From Candidatus Intricatilinea gracilis (GTDB lineage Bacteria > Pseudomonadota > Gammaproteobacteria > Burkholderiales > Burkholderiaceae_C), in NCBI GenBank assembly GCA_016702605.1, contig JADJDQ010000023.1, positions 248,001-312,000 of the forward strand: a stretch of DNA of 64,000 bases, read 5' to 3'. The notes under the pieces are model-generated. The model saw only the letters and a list, made by a program, of their open reading frames with translations. It did no database searches and had not been told where the DNA came from. Position numbers and translations under genes: made by a program. Below are positions 57,419 to 64,000 of this stretch, piece by piece. Numbering within the stretch: position 1 is the first letter of the stretch; every line of letters starts with the position of its first letter.

Positions 57419-58500
57419 GGCGGCACTCCGTTGGCTGTCTGCAGCGGCGTGTTACTGAGTGCACAGTAGCCATATCGTTGCGGATACCTCGAGGCATGGG
57501 CAAGAATACGCCGAACCGTGGATTCGTTCTGGCGATCGAAGAGTTTCGAGTGGCCGATCATCACGAACGGCACCTGCCTCGATTCGTCGGGGTCGTGGCG
57601 CTGTCTGGCGCGTTCGAGTGCGTCGATCAACTGTCCCGCGCTGCATTGGTTGAAGTCGGCCTTCCAGGCGTGTCGTGTGAGCAGTCTGCTGAACCGGCGC
57701 CGCGCTCGGCTTGTTTGAACGGGCGTGTCGACGCTTGATTCAACGACCCCGTTGCGTTCCAGTTTGTGGCGCCAGCCGCTGATGACACGGCGCAGTCGTG
57801 CCGGGGTCAGGAATGCACCGATGTACCGCTGTTCGCAGTAGATCGGTACCTCCCAGAGTGAGCCATCGGCGGCGTGTCGACACATGTCGTGCGGGTTGAC
57901 CAACCAGGGGATCATGTCGCTGTGTGCGTGTGAATAATCGAACTCGACCAGACCATGGCGCCGGCCGTGTTTGAATATCGATGAATCGATCCGCAGGCCA
58001 TTCGCAATCAACACTCGCACGACGGTGGGTGAGGGTTGCACCGACCAGTTGGCGGCTCGAAAGGCGATACACGCATAGTTGCGGTCGACCGCCTGCAGCA
58101 GTGTTTCGAGGTATTGTTTGCAGTGGTTCACCATCCAGTTCATGCGCTCGAATGGCAGCCTGGCGAAGTCGTATTCAGCCCAGTGTTGCAGCCAGCGGCC
58201 TGGTTCGGGCCTGGCCTCGAAGTACGAGGGATGGATATGCAGCTGCACGTCGTGTCCGCTTGCTACGGCGCCTTCGAGTTGTGCGGCAATCGCGTCGTGG
58301 TGATAGGTGTCGTGGCCATGGTTTAGCTTGTATTGCCTGAACTGCAGGATCTCGGCAACGTCGGCCATGATGGTGAGTTTTGCGCCGTGGTCGTCCAGCA
58401 ACCGCAGCAAACGGGAGGTGGGTTCGATCATCAACTGTCGAGGGCAACCTTCGCCGTTGCCGTGTATCTCGTAGTCGAGCGTGAAGACGATGTGGACCAT
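57415..58500 (-). CDS. Polysaccharide deacetylase-like protein
   Basis: A 361-residue protein of the NodB-like fold. It starts MVHIVFTLDYEIHGNGEGCP (catalytic Asp and following acidic residue) and has the metal-binding HxxxH-type block in SGHDVQLHIHPSYFEARPEP; ACIAFRAANWSVQPSPTVV is the conserved third motif. No signal peptide, so action on a cytoplasmic lipid-linked sugar or a different function is possible. It is located directly downstream of the DUF354 gene with no spacer and overlaps the next gene by four bases. Confidence 0.8.
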   Translation of the reverse strand: MVHIVFTLDYEIHGNGEGCPRQLMIEPTSRLLRLLDDHGAKLTIMADVAEILQFRQYKLNHGHDTYHHDAIAAQLEGAVASGHDVQLHIHPSYFEARPEPGRWLQHWAEYDFARLPFERMNWMVNHCKQYLETLLQAVDRNYACIAFRAANWSVQPSPTVVRVLIANGLRIDSSIFKHGRRHGLVEFDYSHAHSDMIPWLVNPHDMCRHAADGSLWEVPIYCEQRYIGAFLTPARLRRVISGWRHKLERNGVVESSVDTPVQTSRARRRFSRLLTRHAWKADFNQCSAGQLIDALERARQRHDPDESRQVPFVMIGHSKLFDRQNESTVRRILAHASRYPQRYGYCALSNTPLQTANGVPP

Positions 58501-59577
58501 TCATGTCCCCTGCGCCACCCGGGCAATCTGGTCGACGATCGATTGGAGTGCCGACGGCCCGGGGGTGGCGTGGTGGCGTCTGGTTTGATGCGGGGGGTTA
58601 TCGTCGTGGCGACGTTTTTCGAGCACGATCCGGACTGCGGCATCGGCGCTGTCGTTGATCAACACCAGCCGGCCGTGGTCGGCCAGGTAACGATCGATTG
58701 CGCCGATAGGCCCCTTGAATATGCTGTAGACCGGCACACCCAGCGCTGCGGCTTCGCGGTTCATGGTGCCGCCGCCACTGATCACGAGGTCGGAGTGCCA
58801 GACCAGGTTCAAGCCGTCGACCGCCTGCCGAGGAAAGACAATCTTGCCCTGGGCCAGCAAGTGCGGCCAACGTTGAGTGATGTCGCGCGCCTGTCGATCG
58901 TTTCTGGGCAGCAGCACGATACGAGTCGAGTTGCTGTGTGCCAGAAGTTCGATCACGGCGTCGAACAAGGTGTCGCTGGCGGGGTGGTGATAATGGGCCT
59001 CGGTGGCTGGCGGGCGCACCGTGACGAGTATGTCGTCTGCCTTGGGCACAGCCATGGACAGTTGCGAGAATAATCCATCGTCGGGCTTGAAGTTGGCTGC
59101 GTAGACGTCTTCCTTGATGCCCGGGTATTGCAGCAGGTGGCGCGCCTGGGGTTGTCCCACGCTGGCTGCGACTATTTCTGGCACCAGCATGTAGTCGGCG
59201 CGGCTGACGTGGGTGACGTGTTCGTAGTCGGCAATGACGATACACGGTATACCCAGCAGCCTGGCCGCCAGCATCTGCGTGCGCGAACCATGTGATACCG
59301 CCAGGGCAGGCCGCTGACGCCACATCAGTGGCAAGAGTTGCAGTGTGCGTACCACCAGGCCGCATACCTTCATCACCTTGTTCTTGCCGAAATGGCGACC
59401 CACGGTGAGACACGGCATGGCATGCAGACGCGTGAGGTCGGTGACCTGGAAGGCGTCGCGTGCGGTTAAGGTTAGGTGGTAACCACGGGCGCGCAACTGC
59501 TCGACGATGGGTTTGAAGAAGGGCACATGCGGCGAGTTGTCCAGATCGATCCAGATGAGTTTGGACGTGTTGCTCAT
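58501..59577 (-). CDS. DUF354 family protein (glycosyltransferase-like)
   Basis: A 358-residue protein with GT-B-like organisation. It begins LIWIDLDNSPHVPFFKPIVE, has AVSHGSRTQMLAARLLGIPC, and near the C-terminus SDLVISGGGTMNREAAALGV, a GGGTM loop resembling UDP-sugar-binding sites. DUF354 is recurrent in polysaccharide clusters but is not biochemically assigned as far as I know. The ATG at 59577 overlaps the stop of the frameshifted flippase (ATGA), confirming the start. An open frame fused to the flippase arises only from that frameshift. Confidence 0.85.
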   Translation of the reverse strand: MSNTSKLIWIDLDNSPHVPFFKPIVEQLRARGYHLTLTARDAFQVTDLTRLHAMPCLTVGRHFGKNKVMKVCGLVVRTLQLLPLMWRQRPALAVSHGSRTQMLAARLLGIPCIVIADYEHVTHVSRADYMLVPEIVAASVGQPQARHLLQYPGIKEDVYAANFKPDDGLFSQLSMAVPKADDILVTVRPPATEAHYHHPASDTLFDAVIELLAHSNSTRIVLLPRNDRQARDITQRWPHLLAQGKIVFPRQAVDGLNLVWHSDLVISGGGTMNREAAALGVPVYSIFKGPIGAIDRYLADHGRLVLINDSADAAVRIVLEKRRHDDNPPHQTRRHHATPGPSALQSIVDQIARVAQGT

Positions 59578-61092
59578 GATGTGATCCCGCGCAGGCGCCG
59601 TGTCAATTGCGGCAAACGGCTGTTGGGCAGCAAGGTGGAGATGGTCATCAGGCCGTATACCGCACTGACGGTGGTAAGTACGACACCCAGGGTGATGGCG
59701 GCCGAGTTGTTCAGAAACTGGAAGCCACCAAACACGAGGCCGATCATGACCAGATACGACACCCCGGTGTGTATTGGCCAGGCTCCAGCGAAAGCCGTGA
59801 CTGCGGCGCACCACGGCGTAGATCATGGCGACATGAAATACATACGAGGCGAAGAATGCGATACCCGCGCCGGCCAGACCAAACTGGCGCACGCACCACC
59901 ACGACAGGCCGACGTTGACCAGTGTCCACGCCAGTTCGACACCCAGAAATATCACCCGACGGTTGTTGGCGACAATCATGTAACCCATGGGCCACGAGAT
60001 GACCCGCATTGCCACACCCAGGCAGAACCAGCGCAGTGTGTCGATTGCACCGTGAAACTCGGCGGTATAGAAGACGCTGATCACGAGTGAGGCAAAGGTC
60101 AAGGTGGCCAGTACCCCGGGTCCGGCGAGCAGCAGGCTGATACGAGCCTGTTCGTTGACGATGAGATTGGCCAGGGTATGGTCGTGGATGACGGCAACCA
60201 GGCGCGGATAAAAGTCGGTGCCCATGGCTTGCAGGATGAAACCCACATACAGGCCGCCCAGCGTCCACGCGGCCTGGTAATGGCCGGCCGCCCCCAGGCC
60301 TTCGTGGCGCAGCACGATGAGGCGCACCACATAGGCCGCACCCATCATCAACACGGCACTGGCCATGAAGGCGACGCCGAGCTTGAGCAATTCGCTCAAC
60401 TCGTGGCGAAACTGGGCGGCGTCGAGTGTGCAGGGCGCCAGCTCGACCTTGCGGGCGTAGTGCCAGCACACCAGGGTGGTGCTGGCGGCCACAGCCACCA
60501 GCGCCGGTGCGATGCCCTGTTCACCCAGCATGGTGATGGTGGCGAGGCTGGCCACCGTGGCCAGCAAGGCGGCCAGCACGCCGAAACGGGCCAGGTCCTG
60601 GATGCGCCGCAGGCCTTGCAGCAAGGCCCCTTGACCGTCAGCCAGCAGGCGCAGCAGGACCACGGCGCCAAGCAAGGCCACACCACCTGCCTGCGCCTCG
60701 CTGCCAAAACTCAGCCGGGAAATGGGCGCGGCCCAGATCATGAGCGGCAGGGCGCCGAGCAGGCCCAGCGCCAGGGCCGTGCGGCGCAACACCAGGGCGG
60801 TGCGGGCGATGTGGGTGGCGTCAGCCGTGCCGGCGGCCTGGGCGATCTGGCGCACACCACTGCTGTTGATGCCCATGGCGGCGATGCTGCACACCAGGTC
60901 GGCGATGGCGTTGTACACGCCCATCAGGCCGATGCCGGCTGGCCCGAGCAGGACCGCGATGACCTTGGTGCGCACGATGCCGATCGCCACCTTCAGCAGC
61001 GACGAGCCACCGATCAGCAGGGTCGAGGCCAGGATCTCGCGGTAGCTGTCGGTGCGTGTGCCCGACACGACCGTTGCAAGGTGCTGGCTCAC
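59574..61092 (-). pseudogene. Oligosaccharide flippase (Wzx-like) 2, frameshifted
   Basis: A lipopolysaccharide-transport type flippase of about 505 residues if repaired. The GTG at 61092 overlaps the aminotransferase stop and encodes ILASTLLIGGSSLLKVAIGI and LGPAGIGLMGVYNAIADLVC, a normal N-terminus with many membrane segments. Near RRSHGFRW (plus-strand 59781-59790) the frame is lost. The rest of the protein (IHTGVSYLVMIGLVFGGFQF to PQLTRRLRGITS) is in the next frame, ending at TGA 59574, which overlaps the DUF354 start. Removing one base restores FRW-AWPIHTGVSYL. It could be a sequencing error or a real lesion. Confidence 0.85.
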
Positions 61093-62309
61093 ACATGTCC
61101 CCCGACAGGTGCCCCGACATAGGTTCCGGCCAGCACCGCCGCACCGATCGATTCACCCCAGCGGCTGGCCGGGCGGTCGCAGGCGCGGGCCAGGGCCGAG
61201 GCCACGTGCTGCTGCTCGGCGGCCGTCATCTGCGCAAACAGCGGCAGCAGGATGCAGCGGTCCTGCGCCTGCTCCGAATGGGTCAAGGTATGGCGCTGGG
61301 CGAGGTGGCGATAGGCCGGCTCGCGGTGGCAACACATCACACCGCGGCGTGTGGCCACGCCCTGGTCGAGCATGGCCTGCATGACTGCCAGCTGGTCGGC
61401 ATGTGTCGGCAGGCGCACGCAGTAACTCTGCCAGTTGGTGTGAGCCCAGCGGGGTTCGGTGGGCAGGACCAGGCCCGGCATGCCGCCCAGCAGCTCGGCG
61501 TAACACGCGGCCAGCAGGCGTCGCCTGACGACCAGCTCGGGCAGACGTTCGAGCTGCACCCGGCCGACGGCGGCCTGGATGTCGGTCATGCGGTAGTTGA
61601 AGCCGAGCTTGGGATAACGCTCGAAGATCACCCGGTCCGACCCATGGCGTTGGGTGTCGGGCACGTCCATGGCGTGCTGGCGCAGCAGGCGCAGCTCGTG
61701 GTCCCAGTCGGCGTGACGGGTGGTCAACATGCCGCCGTCGCCGGTGCTGACCAGCTTGCGCGGGTGGAACGAGAAACAGGCGATGTCGGCGTGGGGTTGG
61801 CCGATCTTGTCCCATCGGCCCAGCCACTGGATCTCGCTGCCGATGGCGCAGGCCGCGTCCTCGATCAAGGGAATGCCGCGCTGGCGCGCCAGCTCGACCA
61901 GCGGCGTCAGGTCGCAGGGCAGGCCCATCTGGTGCACACACACGATGGCGCGTGTGCGCGGCGTGATGGCCGCGGCCACCAGGCTCGGGTCGATGTTGTA
62001 GCTGTGGGGGTCGATGTCGACGAACACCGGTGTGGCCACGCAATACCGCACCGCGTTGGCCGTGGCGATGAAGCTGTGGCTGACGGTGATGACCTCGTCG
62101 CCCGGCCGCACACCGGCCACCAGCAGCGCCAGGTGCAGCGCGGCGGTGCAGCTCGACACCGCGCAGGCATGCGGCGCACCGACGAAGTGGGCGAACTCGC
62201 GTTCGAACGCCGCCACCTCGGGGCCCTGGGTGGTCCAGCCACTCAGGATGGCGCGGCGCGCCGCGGCGGCTTCGGGCTCACCCATCGTCGGTCTGGCGAT
62301 CGGGATCAT
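61089..62309 (-). CDS. DegT/DnrJ/EryC1 family sugar aminotransferase
   Basis: A 406-residue PLP-dependent aminotransferase that adds an amino group to a keto-sugar nucleotide. It starts MIPIARPTMGEPEAAAARR and has SSCTAALHLALLVAGVRPGD, PLIEDAACAIGSE (PLP ring Asp), and the Lys in FSFHPRKLVSTGDGGML (Schiff base), then the NYRMTDIQAAVG block. The ATG at 62309 overlaps the epimerase stop. Product may be a 4-amino-4-deoxy or 3-amino sugar, depending on the partner dehydratase or epimerase. Confidence 0.94.
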   Translation of the reverse strand: MIPIARPTMGEPEAAAARRAILSGWTTQGPEVAAFEREFAHFVGAPHACAVSSCTAALHLALLVAGVRPGDEVITVSHSFIATANAVRYCVATPVFVDIDPHSYNIDPSLVAAAITPRTRAIVCVHQMGLPCDLTPLVELARQRGIPLIEDAACAIGSEIQWLGRWDKIGQPHADIACFSFHPRKLVSTGDGGMLTTRHADWDHELRLLRQHAMDVPDTQRHGSDRVIFERYPKLGFNYRMTDIQAAVGRVQLERLPELVVRRRLLAACYAELLGGMPGLVLPTEPRWAHTNWQSYCVRLPTHADQLAVMQAMLDQGVATRRGVMCCHREPAYRHLAQRHTLTHSEQAQDRCILLPLFAQMTAAEQQHVASALARACDRPASRWGESIGAAVLAGTYVGAPVGGHV

Positions 62310-63283
62310 GCGGCGGCTCCGGTGCTGCGGTTGAACTGCCACCAGTCGACCAGCCGGGCCAGGCCTTCCTCGAGCCCGACCTGCGACCGAAAGCCCAGCA
62401 GGTGTTCGGCCTTGCTGATGTCGGCCAGGCGGCGCGGCACCGGGTTGACGGCCCGTTCGGGCCCGTGTTGCGGCTCGAGGTTCGACCCCATCACACGGAT
62501 CAGCGCCGCGGCCAGGTCGTTCAGGCTGGTCTCGACACCACTGGCGACGTTGAACACCTCGTCGTCCAGATCGGATTGCAGCGCCAGCACATTGGCTGCG
62601 GCCACGTCGTCGATGTAGACGAAGTCCATGGTCTGATGGCCGTCACCCAGCACCAGCGGCGGCTGGCCCACGGCGATACGTTCCATCCAGCGGATCAGCA
62701 CCTCGGTGTAACGCCCATGCAGGTCCATGCGTGGGCCGTAGACGTTGAAATAACGCAGCGCCGTGTAGGGCAGGCCGTACATGGCGCGGTAGGAGCGCAG
62801 CAGGCCTTCGAGCATGACCTTGGCCGCGCCGTACCAGGTCTGGTTGCCGTAGGGGTGATGGTCTTCGCGGGTCGGAAAGTGACGCGCCAGGCCGTAGATC
62901 GATGCCGACGAAGCGGCCACGACCTTCTTCACACCGGCCTCACGCGCCGCGTCGATCACGTTGAAGCTGCCGTCACACATCACCTGCAGGGCGCGGCGGG
63001 GGTCGGCCGCACAGGCGGTGATGCGCAGCGCGGCCAGGTGCAGCACGGCGTCCATGCCGGTGCAGGCACGCGCCACGGTGTCGGCATCACAGATGTCGCC
63101 CTGCACAAGACTCAGGCGCGGGTCACCCAGCGCCCGGTCGATGTTGGCCAGCGAGCCGCGGGTGAGGTTGTCCAGCACGACGATGCGGGCCGGTGCATGG
63201 GCACGCAGCAGCAGGTCGATGGTGCTCGAGCCGATCAGCCCCGCACCGCCGGTGACGAGAATCCTTGCGCCATCGATGTTCAT
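62306..63283 (-). CDS. NAD-dependent sugar-nucleotide epimerase/dehydratase
   Basis: A 325-residue extended short-chain dehydrogenase: ILVTGGAGLIGSSTIDLLL (NAD loop), VVAASSASIYGLARHF (Ser/Thr), and TWYGAAKVMLEGLLRSY (YxxxK). Later blocks are ALRYFNVYGPRMD and DFVYIDDVAAANVLAL. This is closest in style to UDP-glucose 4-epimerase-like or TviC-like enzymes. With the DegT enzyme directly downstream and the TviB-like dehydrogenase it could make an amino-uronic sugar nucleotide. Confidence 0.92.
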   Translation of the reverse strand: MNIDGARILVTGGAGLIGSSTIDLLLRAHAPARIVVLDNLTRGSLANIDRALGDPRLSLVQGDICDADTVARACTGMDAVLHLAALRITACAADPRRALQVMCDGSFNVIDAAREAGVKKVVAASSASIYGLARHFPTREDHHPYGNQTWYGAAKVMLEGLLRSYRAMYGLPYTALRYFNVYGPRMDLHGRYTEVLIRWMERIAVGQPPLVLGDGHQTMDFVYIDDVAAANVLALQSDLDDEVFNVASGVETSLNDLAAALIRVMGSNLEPQHGPERAVNPVPRRLADISKAEHLLGFRSQVGLEEGLARLVDWWQFNRSTGAAA

Positions 63284-63303
63284 GAGCCTGGTCTCCTGGT
63301 GAT

Positions 63304-63993
63304 TCAGACCGCACCTTCACAACGCAGCACCACCAGCACCGTCTTGATCAGGATGCTGATGTCCAGCGTCAGTGAGCAGTCGCGGATGTAGCGCAGGTCC
63401 ATACGCACCATCTCGTTGAAACACACACGGCTGCGACCCTGCACCTGCCACAGGCCGGTGATGCCCGGGCGCACACCCAGCACACGGCGCAGATGCCAGC
63501 TCTGGTAGTTCGCCACCTCGTAGGGCAGGGCCGGGCGTGGCCCGACCAGGCTCATGTCACCCTTCAGCACGTTGAACAGCTGCGGCAACTCATCGATGCT
63601 GGTGCGGCGCATGAACCGCCCCAGTGGGGTGATGCGGGGGTCGTCGGTCAACTTGAACGGTGTGTCGGTGGCGGTCGATGGCGCGGCGCTGGCTTCACCC
63701 TCGCGGATGAGCCGGGCGACGAACTCGCGGTGGATGCTGTCGTCGCCACGCGGCGTCATCGACCTGAACTTGTAGAAGGTGAACGGCACACCGCCGCGGC
63801 CCATGCGGGTCTGCCGGAAGATCACCGGGCCGGGTGAGGTCAGCGCAATGGCGCCGGCCACCAGCACCATCAGGGGGGCCAGCAGGCACAGGGCGAACAG
63901 CGCAACAACGATGTCCAGGCCACGTTTGAGTGCATAACCGCTGTTGCTGCGGTTCGTTGCGTCGCAGGCCAGAAAGACCTCTGCCGACGGCAT
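63304..63993 (-). CDS. Initiating sugar-phosphate transferase (WcaJ/EpsB-like)
   Basis: A 229-residue bacterial sugar transferase that starts repeat-unit assembly by moving a sugar-1-phosphate onto undecaprenyl phosphate at the inner membrane. Conserved blocks: KRGLDIVVALFALCLLAPLM (re-entrant membrane helix), FRQTRMGRGGVPFTFYKFRS, TSIDELPQLFNVLKGDMSLV then GPRPALPYEV, and VRPGITGLWQVQGRSRVCF. The start at 63993 lies seven bases from the window edge, so the true N-terminus may be further out. As first gene of the second operon it defines that polysaccharide unit. Confidence 0.9.
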   Translation of the reverse strand: MPSAEVFLACDATNRSNSGYALKRGLDIVVALFALCLLAPLMVLVAGAIALTSPGPVIFRQTRMGRGGVPFTFYKFRSMTPRGDDSIHREFVARLIREGEASAAPSTATDTPFKLTDDPRITPLGRFMRRTSIDELPQLFNVLKGDMSLVGPRPALPYEVANYQSWHLRRVLGVRPGITGLWQVQGRSRVCFNEMVRMDLRYIRDCSLTLDISILIKTVLVVLRCEGAV

Positions 63994-64000
63994 GGTGTCG

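Noticed and set aside
58501..61092. An apparent 863-residue flippase-DUF354 fusion protein
   Set aside because: The fusion exists only because of a frameshift. The flippase C-terminus is found in the next frame and ends at a normal ATGA overlap with the DUF354 start.

Overview
The window is GC-rich chromosomal DNA from a betaproteobacterium, most likely of the order Burkholderiales (Leptothrix/Rubrivivax/Sphaerotilus-like; an inference from gene content). The diagnostic genes are exosortase B (xrtB) with epsI, the regulator epsA, and the EpsD-EpsE-EpsF-EpsG export set. Together they form the exopolysaccharide/PEP-CTERM sorting system typical of these bacteria. Almost the whole window is one accessory locus for making, exporting and anchoring exopolysaccharide.

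Layout. Positions 1-66 hold the start of a secreted protein on the minus strand. Positions 566-12934 (+) are a tightly overlapping operon: xrtB, epsI, fcl and gmd (GDP-L-fucose), a decayed second fcl, a hexapeptide acyltransferase, a flippase, a Wzy-like polymerase, four glycosyltransferases and a frameshifted acyltransferase-3 gene. Positions 12909-19471 (-) carry two large paralogous parallel beta-helix proteins, one a predicted lipoprotein, separated by an IS3-family remnant. Positions 19888-24510 are a graveyard of toxin-antitoxin modules: HEPN/MNT in several copies, an orphan RelB-like antitoxin with a truncated YafQ-like toxin, BrnA with truncated BrnT, an intact VapBC, a PIN fragment, and an unrecognised possibly ADP-ribosyltransferase-like gene whose 79-residue partner occurs three times. 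Fragments of a nearby epimerase gene are scattered in the same region.

Positions 24526-29997 hold that frameshifted epimerase, four PEP-CTERM proteins (the likely XrtB substrates) and a PAP2-like membrane phosphatase. Positions 30019-34411 (-) encode EpsD-E-F-G. A DMT permease, a small unknown protein and a TviB-type nucleotide-sugar dehydrogenase follow. Positions 37981-39515 (+) encode a response regulator and EpsA. Beside them is a transposase-derived gene (39566-40285). A second EpsF/EpsG-like pair lies at 40430-42758. Positions 43252-46343 encode a DUF4082/PT-linker/Fn3 lipoprotein and a beta-helix protein. Positions 46353-63993 (-) form a second long polysaccharide operon: sugar-phosphate transferase, epimerase, DegT aminotransferase, frameshifted flippase, DUF354 protein, polysaccharide deacetylase-like protein, two family 2 glycosyltransferases, AsnB-like amidotransferase, FemAB-like protein, WecB epimerase, Wzy-like polymerase, a glycosyltransferase-methyltransferase fusion, a family 4 glycosyltransferase and a methyltransferase.

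How it fits together (inference). Sugar nucleotides (GDP-fucose, UDP-GlcNAc/ManNAc-type uronic acids) are built into lipid-linked repeats, flipped by Wzx-like proteins and polymerised by Wzy-like proteins. They are exported through EpsE/EpsF under EpsG control and trimmed or modified by beta-helix proteins, while XrtB/EpsI processes PEP-CTERM proteins that may associate with the matrix. The two sets of flippase, polymerase and chain-length proteins suggest capacity for two polysaccharides. Several frameshifts suggest part of that capacity is lost or phase-variable, unless they are sequencing errors.
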